Assembly: GCF_036324505.1 (NCBI RefSeq)
Contig: NC_086360.1
Location: 7,981,226 to 8,045,225 of the forward strand
Length of the DNA stretch: 64,000 bases
Reading direction: 5' to 3'
DNA from: Eleginops maclovinus
Lineage: Eukaryota > Chordata > Actinopteri > Perciformes > Eleginopidae
The position numbers and the translations under genes were made by a program. Shown here in pieces: positions 36,748 to 50,737 of the stretch. Within the stretch, counting starts at the first letter, position 1, and every line of letters begins with the position of its first letter. The notes below the pieces were generated by a model that was not told the origin of the DNA, did not search any database, and saw only the letters and a list, made by a program, of their open reading frames with translations.

Positions 36748-39540
36748 TGACATTGACAGTTCAATGACCTTGTAAAAGCACTCCAGCCTGGCAGCCCATC
36801 ATTTGAATACCTCACATCTCAATAAACAAAGCCTCACATTAAAACTTTGATCCTTACTTCCCCTCCTCAACAATTCTGCCCTTTCTTATATGACTCCATA
36901 AAGGATGTGCTCAGGGTTCCTGAATGTAAATTTTAACCAAATAAACAAACCTAATTAACTTTGCGGTTCAAGCCACCACCCCCTTGAAATTCACCGAGCC
37001 AGGAAAGAGCTCGGCCGCAGTCATTTGGCAGTGAAAGGGTTAGTGGTTGTGGCTTCCATTCACCTTGAAACCCTCCGTAAAAGGCTCCGGTGAACCACTG
37101 GCGTGACACTTTATTCAAAGTCTTCAGGTTTTTTAAATGGATGGGCTGAACAATGGATCACTCATGTACTGATGCAAAGAAGGTCCCTTGAATTGACCCT
37201 TCTTCCCTTTCGTCCTGTTTGTATTTGTCTCTAAAAGCGATATTTAAAATAAACCTGACCAGAATTAAATATGCTCTCAAAATATAATTGACAAACAATT
37301 AGTACTGTAACAAAGTACCTCCCTTTTTATGGGTCTGTTCTTTGTTTTTTCACATTATTGTACATTTTAAATGCCACTTCATCCAATAGAGAGTAATAAT
37401 TACTTTAATCATTACTATATCTTAGCAAACAAAAGTAATTTCACAGCAAGTCACGCATAACAACTGTGAAGTCTGAAAAACATGTCATCCGTTATTATGC
37501 ACCTTACTGGAATAACTGCAACTGTAATTTTTTAAGTATTGTATTTGCTGACGTTTATTTATTCTTAGTTAACTCGTACAAAATAAATCTAGGACTTCGG
37601 TACACTAAAAACAATCTTACCACTGCATAAATTAAATAACAAACTACCAATTGTGGAGATTATTCTCTTTTAATATAGACATTTCTGGCACAAATTCTCC
37701 AGCATCATTTATTTAACAGTTAAAAAGTACTAAAACTAGGTATTGAAAAGAAAGAGATACATCATTTTTTCCTCACTTATTATATTATATATTTTATTAA
37801 ATATATTTAGAAGCTTATCTGTTTTGGATTATACTTGTTCAAAAAGCATCATGGACACTTGAATGTGTGCCTTGCTCTTCAGGTGTGTGCAAACATGGGG
37901 AGTGTTATAATTAGTTTTACATGAGCCACATTTGGCCGCGAGCTGTTTGCTTGCTGCCTGTGTTATTTGAGAGTCCCATTTGAATAACCAATGCTTACAT
38001 TGTGGTGCACTTGTTTTATTTCAGAGTCAGGTGATGGAGTGAGTGTTTGAACAGGGAAGACAGCACAGCATCAAAATAATAAGAGGCCCTATTTGCTATG
38101 AGTACATGCAAGGAAAAATGTTTGATTAGTATGTAACAGTCTACATGTTCATGTGGCAAAGCTAAGTCAAGTTAGCCAATGATAGCAAATGCATGAAGCT
38201 GCTTGCTATGGGCCTTTCTCACAGCAGACTTTTAGTCAGAGCATTTGCATTTTTGTCATTAAAGGTGTCACCGATGAATACAATTAAAACCTTTGGTTGA
38301 ATCATTATTCTTGTATTATTTAAACAGCTTTTTTTATGTTAAAAGACAAGGACAAGGACAATGCTCACACACATCACAAACAGAACAATAACATAACGCA
38401 TGCACCTCCAGGAATGCCGTATCCCATAGCCTAGTATCTGACTTAACCAAATATAACAGGGAGGAGGCAGCTTATTCTATACTTAAGAGGTTCTGAAAGT
38501 CATCCAGCCATCTATTCAAACAGCTTTCAATACTGTCAAAATGTTTTTTTCTTTAATTTGTAAAAAATTCAAATGAGTCTGATTTGTCAACAGATTGAAA
38601 TAGCTTGTGAGAGTTCTGTAGTAATTGATGTTTTACACGTAGGTTATGTTAATCAACCCGAAGGTTCTTGGGTATAACATCACAAGAGCAAGACCCTCTC
38701 AGACAGAATTTTAATGTCTGCATGGTTGACTTTTGGATCTCAAAGGTGTCCAGTGTGGCCCCTGTTTGTCCAAACCAAACAACATCTTTCTTGACCATCA
38801 GCTGCCTCTCCCTCATTGCTTTATCCCCTGGCCTTCTGACCACTGTTTGTTATTTCTCTCTTCAAGTGCTTCTCGTGAAAGGAAAGCTTCTGCAAGATTT
38901 ACGGGCAGGTGCACCGTGCCCTTTCTCCATCACTCCACCCTCAATTTCTGCCTGTCGGTGCTCAATTTGTGAAAGCTGCTTTTGAGCTCTCTCGAGGGAC
39001 CGCCGTCTGATCCAGAGCAACAAACGCAGAGATCTTTTTCCAAGATGGTGCCGGGGTCATGCATGAGGCTGAATAGAGAGGAAATGCTGTCAGACTAAAG
39101 TCTCTTTGTAGTTGCTTTTGTTGCAGGTGTTCTGCCATTCATTGTTAAAGGTCTCTGTTTAATATTACAACCTGCCTGACATCTGGTGGCCGGACCAAGC
39201 TGGAGCTCATGATGATCAGGGATAACCTGATGTCTGCTAATATCTTCTGACAGACTACACATAGGCACAGATGTTGATCATCAGCAGATGATGTGTAAGC
39301 AAATACTGCTCAGTTTGACAGAAAAACTGATAACAGTTGTGTGTTATGATCTGTCTACTTTACATCTACATCTACAAAGTAATTGGTGCCTTTGAAATTG
39401 CTAAACAAAAATGGGTAAGTACTTGATTATGATTAAAGTACCTTTGCCATATAGTAATATATTGTAACATCTGGCTGTTTACGGTTAGAGAACAATCACA
39501 GATTTAAAAAACCTGACAGGCTTTAGGGAACAGAAAGCTT

Positions 39541-39612
39541 TCAATCAATCAAAGTTTATTTATATAGCCCGATATCACAAATTTTACATTTGTCTCAGTG
39601 GACTTTATTGGT
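39541..39612. repeat. Interspersed repeat fragment (LINE/SINE tail type)
   Basis: ATCAATCAAAGTTTATTTAT followed by ATAGCCCGATATCACAAATT is a widespread fish repeat motif, the reverse complement of an L2/SINE-type tail. Only a fragment is present. Confidence 0.55.
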
Positions 39613-42600
39613 AACTTGTAGATAGAATAGCTCAGGAAAAATGGGAGCGAACAACATCATACGAGGCAACGTATGATGTTGTTATAGAGCCCCACATAGG
39701 CTCTATAACAACATCATATTACTTCCTCATTTGTTCTCAATGCTCAAGAGTCATTTTAGGCTGTTGGTTACATTAACGTTTGTCAAACATTTGCCTCTGT
39801 CTTTCACAGTCACTTTGGATACAGGTGCATCAATAGCAAGCATAGCAACTACTTCCTTAGCTGAACCATGTATACAAAGAGCTGTTCATACACTGTCTTT
39901 GAGCAAATTAGTACTCATGCAGCACAAAATATTTTTTCACATTTGTACCAACGTTCTAAACATGTTAAAAGGTAAACTGGGACGGAAACGCATTCCATTG
40001 CTCTTTAAATGTTTATTTTGAATTCATAAAGGCTTTATATTTGTTGAATCTTCCCAGAGTCTATTACATTTGGACATAAACTTTGCACTTTTTTTGATAG
40101 CTTTGGTTAGAGGTACTTTGCTGATTCAGATACAAAAAATACAAAGTATAAGTAACAATCGGATTATGATCTGGTCATAGATAGAACTTCACAATCACAA
40201 GCTTTCTATCAATAGCCAATACAATAAAATGACTATCAGCTTTACCAGCTGCAACATTAAAGTGAAAACACATTTTTGCAACAATAAATATAATCCTATA
40301 ATATAATATTATAGTAGCTCTAATCCAGAAACCATGTTTTCCCAACTTAAACTTTGTCCTATGTAATTAGGGGGGATATATTTCTGGTTGCTGCTGGACA
40401 TTTTTGGGGGCTCTCTCAAAGAGAAAAGCCGAATCGACCAACTTCAACTTTAAAGATCTGACTGCAGAATCTCAAACTTCATCAACAAAGAGAAAGACAT
40501 CACAATCCTGCTACAAACTGTTTGATTGACAAGCCAAGTGCAAAAAAAAAACTCACTGGAAAAATGTGCTCAAAAAATGTACTTCAAAAAGGTAACTGCT
40601 TTTGATACACGCCTGTTATTGACATATGTAATTGAGCTGTGTCCTCTTCTTTCTCCGCCGTTTGGAATTGGATGAAACAGATGAAACAGGGCGGATGGTT
40701 AGTTTGGCTCTTTTTCATCCAAATGTGTTTCCAGCCCCTTTCAACTTGTAGCTGAAAGTGCAAAGCCAGCATGTGTTTTGAACTTGTCACAGTGAATCGC
40801 TGAAGCACGGGGAAGGAGGGGGGTGAGGGGTGAAGTCAACCCTGAATACCTGCCCACCATCAGTGCATGGTGAGCATCTGTGAGCTGTTAAGACCACTTC
40901 ATCTTGGCCACAGCCGCAGGAATGGGGTTAGTGGTGTTAGGATGTAAAGAGGGGTACAATGTGTCTATCTGTATTTGTAAAAGCAGTGTGAGTACCCAAT
41001 GTTAAAGCAAAAGTGTTTTGTGTTGCAGTTCCTCTGAATCTTGGTCCAGAAAGAAAATTAAGGGAGCTCTGGAATGATATACTGTAGTATGTGTGGCATG
41101 CTGGGACTAATTGTTTATTTCCACGCTCAAAATTTAGCGTTAAACAATTTAACGGTTGGACACTTTTGGTAATTTTCTACCACTTAATCACCCAAAATGA
41201 AGGAAGACATGTGGAAAACTCTTTGTAACCTTTCTCCAAGGCACTACCAAATGTTGAAAGCCTACAGTGTGCAATGAGCCCTTGCTTAAACTGATCATTC
41301 CGACAAACATTTATTTGTTTTTAAATCCTTCAAAAAGATATACATCTCTATGGCTTGTCAGGTAATGTTATGGACACTGTTTTGTGTCTGTTAAGGTCTT
41401 AAAAGAGGACTGAATTTGTTTCAAACATGTAGAGTCCAGTTCAATCCAAATGTTGTACACATTTTACCAAACACCCCACGGCTGAAAAGAAAATAAAAGT
41501 CTTGAAACTTTTCAATAATTTATATTAGTCAAACATTTATTTTCTTGCTGTTTTTGCTCATAGTAAATGTCCTGTAAGTTAGTGTAATTATTTTAGTTAA
41601 TTAATGTATTTCTATATGCTTACATTTTGAAGGTGGTTTTGAGCAACAGCTGATTATGTATTTATTGGAGACAGGTGATGTTGGGAAAGCCAAACGTACC
41701 AAAGCATTTCTTGCCTGGAAATTTACTATTTTCTGCATAACATTTTCAATCTGGTGGCAATTGAAATTTTCAGTTCAATATTATTATTATTTTTTTGATA
41801 TAATTCACAGCTACAAAAAGCTTTCCATTGCATTCAACCCACCTTGCTGATGCCTTGTGATTTGATTTGAGATACTCGGCATGATACAAGAACTTATTGA
41901 GAGTACATCCTCCAAACTGCTTTAAAATATTAACGTTGAGTCACAGTCATAGCGCCATCTACTGGCCTTATGTTACAAATGCCATCCGATTTGCATGCAA
42001 TATTACATTGTGTGGTCCACAATTGATATAAAGCAATAAAATGTTTGTTAAGCAGGTGTTCTATCATAGTGGACAGTGAAGGTTGTGGAAGATGTGTTAT
42101 GTCATTAGCATTACGCCCAGTCTGCAACAGTCATGGCAATGCACCACAGTGTCAAACGGCATCCAGTTTCCACAACGCACATTGTCGTGTGAGGACCCGT
42201 TTATCTCTGCTTGCAGCTTTAAATATATCTACAATTTGTTGACCAGAGCCTGTTAGAGTAAATGTTGGCCAAATAAATAAGGGTGGAAAAAGTGGATGTG
42301 TAGCTTTGTGAGACACTCAGACTTTATTTGAACAGAGCATCAGTGCATCAGTCTGATACGTTCACTAAAGATTTGGCAATCTCTGTTTGACAATCTTGAC
42401 ATAAATGATTTATTGTGCCATTATGTAATATATTTTCACATGGATTCTGACCTCTGAGTAAACTCCTCTCCCTTTGCCTGTCTGTGTACTGAACAGTTCA
42501 TCATGTTTCTGTTGTCTGCCTGGCTTCGGATGTGCTTGTATCTAGTGTCTTTAAAGTTTATTTATTTTCTTCAAGTTCTCTCTTTACCTAATATAGATCT

Positions 42601-43483
42601 TCCAAATGTTATATGTTAAAAGATAATTTTTCATATTTCTTTATGTTTATTTGTTATTACACTTAATTTTCCATTCCGATTATAAATTGAACAAAAAAAA
42701 GTGACATTTTGGTGATTTTTGAACATACACAGTTTCTTGCTATTGAATATTTATATTAGGTATTCACACAGGTTATCACATGCTGTAATGTGCACCATTC
42801 ATATCACTGTGTAAGAAGTTGATGTATGTTTTGTCAACCCTGTGCTATTTGACAGGTTTTGGGGCTTAACCCATTACTGAGGTAACGACAGAAGTGTTTT
42901 TGACACAGTGCTGCCTTCAGATACATCTTACTCAGCACTCACTTTACGAGAACAATGTGTGAGTTAAGTATTTAGTTGTTGAATCCAAGCCTGTGGTATT
43001 TCACCTGGCACTGCAGACGTAAAGCCCACTGACAGTGGAGGCAGCCGCCCTTGCGCCGCAATTAATGTGTGACTCCTCCGCTCACAAAGAGCCTGTCAAA
43101 GGGCCCCGCCTCGCTCTGCTCAGGCCTTTCACAATACAAATCCCCCCGCCATTTTGCAGGATGAAACTTTAAGGCCTTCCCCGCTCAGAACGCTCCTCTC
43201 TCTCTCAGAACAGATGTGTGTGTAACTCTTTCACCCTGGAAAGGAATCTTGTGATGACTTGTTGTCGCTCGCAAACAGATTGACCTGTCATATTTGTCAG
43301 GCTGGGGTTTTGTTAAGGCATTAAGCAGGGAGGAACATTCACAGGAGTCAAAGATTCTTCTTCTCTGTAACCTGTCGAAGTGTGAGCTGATACATTTAGC
43401 TTTGATTGCCATAAGGGGCTTCCTCTGTCTGTGTTACAGTCAGCTCTTTATCTTCTCATTTGAGGCCGTTTGTCTACAATAGA

Positions 43484-43700
43484 CAGTGGTGGAAACTAAC
43501 CAAGTACATCAATTCAAGTATTAACTTGAGTATTTCCATTTTATGCGGCATTATACTTCTTCTCCACTTCATTTCAGAGGGAAACATTACCCATTGTACT
43601 CCACTACATTTATTTGACAGGATTATTTAGTAAACGTTGCACTTGTGCATTACTCAACGTGAGTATTATTTACTACTCCACTTTATACAAAATATACAGC
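43484..43700. mobile_element. Degraded hAT-like element end
   Basis: CAGTGGTGGAAACTAACCAA followed by GTACATCAATTCAAGTATTA resembles the CAGTGGTGGAAAGTAACTAA terminus of a common fish hAT family. No matching right end was identified. Confidence 0.5.
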
Positions 43701-45452
43701 ACTTAGGTCCAAAAGTTAAAGTACCTATAATGGACCTATTTTAGAGTCCTATATGTTATAGTATTAACTTCTAATTGTTACTTTCATTTTGCAACTGTCA
43801 AAGATAGGAGAACATTTGTATTACTCTGTTTGCTGTTGGGATGACAAATATTCACAATCACAATCAGAAATACTTTAATAATCCCAGGGGGAGATTGGTG
43901 TTTTGTACCAGACAGGTTGTCTGCATCTACATTCATACACCACAAAAAATGCAAATATTACTTATCCCCGTAGGTACCGCCAAAGAGAGCAAACATTTTT
44001 GAGATGGGAATCTTATGTTAAACCAACCATACCAAACCATGATATTCAACATTACAGGTAAAAAAGCTACTGCTAAACTGATGTCAGTTTGTGTCGGGAT
44101 GATGATGTTTAGCGCTCTCATTTAGTTGCTTGTAGCAACCACTGTTTTTATGACACACAGAAGCTTCACACATTCACAAGTGGGGTGGTGTATTTTATTT
44201 CCTAAGACAAATCGTACTACTCTCTTCAGCTTGTGTTAACCACAGATCTTATTTAAGGCTTCTAACCAAAAACACCATCACACCAACTTCGAGACGAGGA
44301 AACTAGAAGTGGTAAAATATTAAGTCTTTTCCTGGTTTTAGGACTCATTGCTGCACTATAAAAGTGTAAAGTAGGTTGAAATGGAAAAAACTAAGTACAA
44401 TAGTTGAGTAAATGTTGTTAGTAACATGCCGCTTTTTTTACTAATTATTTACGATGGTGTCACTTGTAATACATTCAGAAGCCTGTATTAGTCTGCTATT
44501 CATTCCCTGACAGGTTTCCGCTGAGTGTTACACCTAAGCTTAAGCTGGATCTCTGAGGATTGCAGCCATAATTCATTTTGCTTTTATTTGAATTCTTACT
44601 CAAATAACACAAGTTACAGGAAAGAACATCTCTGAAAAATCCATTTGAAAAGCCAAACATGCCCGTAATTGTCAAAATGATGTGTTTTCCAGAGATTTCG
44701 CTGTACAGCTGGGATAAGTTTGTTCAGGCAAATTGCTGTGCAAGTCCATCAGTGAAATGTAGACAGGGCTGGCTCAGAGCCAGGGCAAAGCAGGCCCACT
44801 GCAGTCATCAGGAGGAATTCACTTTTACAGTCAGAGCAGTGGTGTTGGTGTTGGGGGGGGGGGGGGAATTATGGGTCCAGTAGCAACCTGTTGGTGAAGT
44901 GTGAACAGTGCGAGTAATACAGGCTATTGCCTACAGACTACAGACTTTATGATCTTTTTTATCCCAGGTGTGCTGTGGCAGTTATCTTTTGAAATGTTTT
45001 TAATACTCAATTTTCAGTTGTTTTATATAACTAAAAGTATTCATCAGCACTCTTAACAAAAAAGAGTGATGGGACATGAGATGAAGATTGGTACACTTCC
45101 TTTATATTATAATTTCCTATTCTGTGTGTCCTTTGAACCCCCACCAAATATTGTTTTAATCCTTTGGGGAAAAAAAGTTCAATTTGATTTGTATTAAATA
45201 GTAGGTTGCCAAAAATATTTGGCTCCTAGCCTGAATCTAGCATGGGCACATTCATGTTCCAGAGCTTGCCTGAGCTATTTATACTAAAGCTGAATTTAAA
45301 GTCTTCTCCCAAAGCTCTGACAAAACTGGCAACAAAATAAAACCAGGACTGCGTTAACATGAATTTGTTTGGTACATATATATCGGCCAAAGGTGGTAGA
45401 TAAACATTAGCAAAACCTTTCACGTATTTTGACTAACTCTGATTCAAAGATG

Positions 45453-45580
45453 CACTGATAGAACTGAAACGTTGGTTGAAAGCAATAAAATCAAGTGTAA
45501 ATGAAAAATATTAGGTTCAACCTTGATATTATTGCTTTCAACTAACCTATTACAGTTGTGTAAGATTTGTTCTAAATGTA
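45453..45580. mobile_element. Foldback MITE, family G (copy G3)
   Basis: TTGGTTGAAAGCAATAAAAT at left and ATATTATTGCTTTCAACTAA at right form inverted arms. The outer left part carries CACTGATAGAACTGAAACG as in other copies. Right edge unclear. Confidence 0.7.
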
Positions 45581-48500
45581 TTATAAGGAAACGTAAAAGA
45601 GAAGTTCATGACTATGGAGGAGATATTTTAGGTAATGGGGAAATGTGCTGTACCTTCCACCAAAAGATGTTTCTGAAAGTTAGACTAATTTCAAATATCA
45701 CACAGTTTTCAACACGGTACAAACAGAGCTTCAAAAGTCAAAGTTTCCAAACTGCATGCTGCTAAAATATATAATAAGTTATGACAACAAACCCAGACTA
45801 ACTACACAATAAAATATGACGCCCTCGCACCCCTCCCAGAGTTGTTGGAAACTTACTGTCAACAGTTTGAGCCTTGAAGCGATTTGGGATGCTAACTGAC
45901 AATCAAACTGATGTGACTGACCTTTAGAGGAGTATATAAGTATTTACATTAAAAAGTCATAAAAGTAGTTATTTTTAAGTATTAATATTATGTTTTCAAC
46001 CCCCTGTTGACTGATTATCTACAGTTATAACAGTGTCTGACTGCTTATTGTGACAAGATTAATTATTCCAGCCTAGTAGGAATATGTTCCTTCCAACAGA
46101 AATACATGAAAGTACTTTGGCAACAAGCAGGAAAAATGATATTCAAGTGAATTTAATGATTAAAAACTAAAATATGATCCCCCTTCCTGTAACGTTATCC
46201 AAGCATGACAAACTTGTTTCCGTAGTTTGTTTTTGTGGTGTTAACACTGAAGAAGAAAGAAACACCTGAGTGTCAGGTCATTCCTTTTGGTTCTTTTACT
46301 TTAGGATGAATAAAAACACAGAAGAATACAAAATGAGTTTGATTTCATGCTAACATGCTAACGTATGCTCTAGCCCTGCATGAAAGTGCTCACCAGACAG
46401 CTCAAAGTGAGTGCAAACAGAACATTTTTATTTCCCATTTGTTCATCTTTTCTTGCACGTTGAAGGGTTTACAATCCACTGCAACAACATGGCATGAAAT
46501 GACCCCCTCTTCATTTCAAAAACAGTCCAATCACTACTCTCTGCTACCGTCTCTTCCATCAGATCTCCACATAGATGACTGAAACTTGCAATCACATGAC
46601 AAATACTTCGAAGTCCGTTAGCCTTCGTAACTTTGTTTGCCTTTATAACTTGTTCAAGAGGAGAAGCATGTGTTTTTTCTTTCTTTTTAATGAAACATTT
46701 AACCCCAAAAACGATTGGAGCAGAGTAGCTGACATCACTGATTTTGTGATAGTTTGAAAATGTCCCGATTTAACAGCAACATGGTATGACTTAACGGGGA
46801 ACAGGTGGACCTCCTTAAGCCGTAAGAAAATAGCAAAGCATAACAAGGCCCCTGTGGTTTCCTAAGTGTGCCCTCATTTACCATATATACCCGCACATAT
46901 CAGGGTTATAATCATTAACAAGCAGTTCAGCAGGAGTTCAGTGGGCACCGAGAAGCTTGTGGAAGCCTGTTCTGAATGGGATATTTTGGTTTCCCCTCAA
47001 ACCACAAGAGAAAGGCTGACCAAATGTTATGGTTTACTTGTTTCAGAGAACTCAATGCGAACTATTTGCTTTCACTGCACAGACAAATCAAATGGGATTG
47101 AGTTGCAAATAATGGCTTATTTCTCAGCGGCTTCTCTTGTGGGTAAAGCCTGGTGCTGAAAATTGCAAACGATTTAACATGCATGACACTTATTGGAGTT
47201 TTAAGAAAGAAATTGATGCTCCTTCAGGCGCCATTGTCCCGTTCTGCCCCCAAATAACGATTAAGGCTTCTATCAAATATCAGCGGGGGATGTTAAGTGG
47301 CTCACGTGATCACGCCGCACTAAGCGCAGCTGGGGAAAAAACTTCTACCACTTTTTGAAGGTAACCATTAGACTTTTAAAACATCACATCGAAATGTGCT
47401 TCTCTGATATCGAAACCTTAAAGGGCCACAAACAAACTCAAGCATTTAACAGATGGGCCAGTCCTTAAGATTGACACAACTTTTTTTCAGAAATTACACC
47501 TAAACTAACGATCTTAAAAAGTTGTGACACACAGACACCCCCCCACCCCCCACCCCCCAATCCTGAAATATGGGCCTGTGACTAATGGCAGAATTTAGCA
47601 AGAAATCAGCTCCAGTTTCACCAGCCTTTATTGACTCTAATGCATGATGCAGATACCTTCAGCTATGATGAATGAGCGTGGGGATAGTGTCAGCCCCCTC
47701 CCCCCTTCCTCCTCCTCTTTCAATGTTGCTTTTGTGCTGGTGATAATGAAAAGTGTCAGAGAGGCATGCAACAGGCCCATTTCACTAAGGATAAGCTGTC
47801 ATGTCAACAATGATGTTGAATGGGAACACTTGAGATGTTTTATTCCTTGTTGTTTTACAGGGCGAGGTGGCCTGTGAGAGATTTTTCTTATTATTATACT
47901 TAAGTCGTCAATAAACTGCAATATTGTATCTTATTTTTGAGCATGTGCCATCCTGCTCTGACATTTTGCTACAGGGGGAATGGAGCACAAAGCCACGAGA
48001 GAGGGGTTTATCGTACTTTACTGCACAAACAAGGCATCAATCAGGCTCTGAATGAAGATCCCAACGATGTGATGAATTTGTGAAACGCTTTTATTCGACA
48101 GTGACAGATATTGTGCCAATGATTTAGTGCGATAAATCAACCACTCAAATGTTTCAGACTTTCTATACCCCGCTGGTTTTACTTTGAAAAGACCAAAGTC
48201 AACATTTCCATGGTCACACCTGTAGAGTGAAAACAACATGGATAATTGGTGTCATATAGCTATTTTGTGGGAGGGAGGTATTAATTCTTGAATTATGGGT
48301 ATTTATATATCACTGAACCACAAAAGCAACAAAAAAACTATACAAAGTAGCTACAATTTCGAATGTAAATAAATCGTGGGTTTAATATAGCGTGTGTTTG
48401 TATTTCCAGATAAAGCTGCAGAGTGAATAAGTGGAGTGTTTATTTTTCTCAAGTACTGCAAAACAATTTTTTATAAATAGTACAAATATGTGACAAAACA

Positions 48501-48721
48501 AAAACACAACTCAAGGCCTTCACCAGTGTTCAATGTGGGTAAAAGTTCCAAATAAAACCAGTACTTAGTTTAGTTAATGCTCAGTGACTTTTGGATATGT
48601 AAGAGTATTATTACAGAACTGATCCAGAAGACAAACAGACACACATACTTTACTAATCCCTGAGGGGAAATTCAGGGTTTCAATCTGGTGTTATTTACAT
48701 TACACACATTGTTTTTGATAT

Positions 48722-49111
48722 ACCCTGAAAGAACTAAAATGTTGACTTTAATAAATGAATTATTTCAACACATTTCACAGTGAGCAAGATGGCGCCGAGG
48801 ATGGCTGCCGTGTCTGGAGCTCCTCAACAACTCCATTTATCTTATTTGCACCATGTATGTTGAGTTGTTGGAGGAGCACGCGACATAAGATTTTCATTGC
48901 CAACATATACGTTGTATCTGCTGTGCATATGACAAATAAAACCTTGAAACCTTGAAACCTTGAAACCTTGAACTGTATTAGGTTGGTTGGAAGCAATACG
49001 TTTGAATAAAAAATGTTCTTAATATTGTTGCTTTCAACTAACCTAATACAGTTCTGTGAAATATGTTGGAATAATTCATTTATTAAAGTCAACGTTACAG
49101 TTTATTCAGTG
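48722..49111. mobile_element. Foldback MITE, family G (copy G1), split by an L1-like insertion
   Basis: The outer arms share TTGACTTTAATAAATGAATT and its inverse (48741-48760 and 49073-49092), followed by inner arms CTGTATTAGGTT and AACCTAATACAG. A 190-base unrelated segment (48781-48970) breaks the left arm. Confidence 0.8.
48781..48970 (+). mobile_element. Internally deleted L1/Tx1-like retroelement
   Basis: Starts GCAAGATGGCGCCGAGGATG, an L1-type 5' end, and finishes GTGCATATGACAAATAAAAC plus about four CCTTGAAA units, an L1-type 3' tail. The body is missing, so it is a short head-to-tail derivative. No clear target duplication. Confidence 0.65.
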
Positions 49112-49285
49112 CATGCACAAAAAGAACCATATGCATTATTGGAGAGACGGGGCTGCCGATCGTCTCTCAGCTGGGAGCAGTTGGGGGTTCGGTGCCACAG
49201 AAGCATAAAGATGTATAACAATAAAAGGGTTAGGGAAAAGCCCTTTATCAACCAATTATGCATTTACTTTAATTCTGCTGTTACA

Positions 49286-49456
49286 CACTGAAAAAACTGA
49301 AACGTTTAAATCTATGTCAACAGATTTCGCATTACTGTATTAGGTTAGTTAGAAGCAATAATATTAAGTTGAACATAATATTTTGTATTTAAACTTAACA
49401 TTATTACTTTCAGCTAACCTAATGCAGTTATGTGAAATCTTTTCCGTTTCATCAGT
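49286..49456. mobile_element. Foldback MITE, family G (copy G2)
   Basis: Left arm CACTGAAAAAACTGAAACG and CTGTATTAGGTTAGTTAGAA; right arm TTTCAGCTAACCTAATGCAG and GTTTCATCAGT. Almost the whole element is one imperfect palindrome. Confidence 0.8.
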
Positions 49457-50737
49457 CCAATAGTTAGAGATTTATTTGGGGGACCAACACTTTGACATTA
49501 AGTTATTTTTTTTATATTTCTCAAATTGTTATGTTTTATTTTATTTTCTTCTCCATATTATTCACATTGCTTTCTTTTATAGTGTAATACACAGCTCTGA
49601 AATATTTGGTAATAATTAAAGTTCTGTTTTTATCCAATCCTTCGTATGAGCTTCCAGATAATCACTGATGTCTCACCCTGCAGTCAATGTGACTCATTGA
49701 GCAGCAGCACAGAGCCAGTGACACATATTCCTCAAAAGCTTGAAAGCATATTTACATAACACACAGACAGCATTCTACCGCAACACCACCTCTGCCACTT
49801 GTTTGATGTCAAATAGGAATTTCTGATAAAAGGATAGGTACCCTTTATAAAAGAGTTGTTGTATAAATACAAGTGAAACCCGCACTATGGAGAATGTATT
49901 TAATGAATAAACAAGTGTACATACTATTCAAACAAAAATAGAAGAAGAAAAAGTACAGGAAGTATTGAGGCATCAAAGAGAAGAAACACTTGCCACTTTA
50001 TTAATTATAAAATGTGCAGTGTGTTGGGGTTTGAAGCAGGAGTTTTCAAAGCAGCAGACAGCAGGGAAATGATGTCAAATGTATTTAGTGAGAAAGAGAA
50101 AGATAACATCTTGGCAGTTGCAAACTCAACTGACTGTCTGATGTGAAACACAACAACATCCAGAAACAACAGTAATAAGTCACGCTCTTGGACCCAGAAG
50201 GCAAATATGATCAGGTGTTATTTTGAAAGTGATGCAAATCAAGTAAAAGTGATACATGTTGAAAGAGCTTTTGGAAGCACAATGTTTCTCTGATCAGCAG
50301 AACAGAAAATAAAGCCCTCTTGTCCCGCACGTCTTCTTGTTTTCATTTGTTAATCTTCTATGGAGTGTAAAGTAAACTACAGTTTAAAATCTGATTACGC
50401 AAGAAAGGTGTGTATCTGCTAAAAAGTGTGTTGTGTATCCTTCGATTAACCTCCCTCTGTTTCGAGTCCGTCAGCGGCCTCCTCTGCTCAGAAACAGTTA
50501 AGAATCAGCAGTGGCGTTTAATGACACTGGATCCCCCTTTATTGGTGATGTTAAGTACCAATATGAAGTTGGGAGCCCCGTAATGACCCCCTGGGGATGG
50601 AAGCACTTTGGTGAATGGGGGGAGATCATAAACTCCCGAGTATTGAAGTGCTCTAACAGCTGCAGCACTCTCTTGACGAATGCTCCCCTACAGTCATTTG
50701 TCATTTTACCGTCATTTTAAAACACAACATGGACAAT

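Noticed and set aside
38668..38985. 105-codon frame in intergenic DNA
   Set aside because: No domain recognised and overlapping open frames on both strands; more likely non-coding conserved or random sequence.
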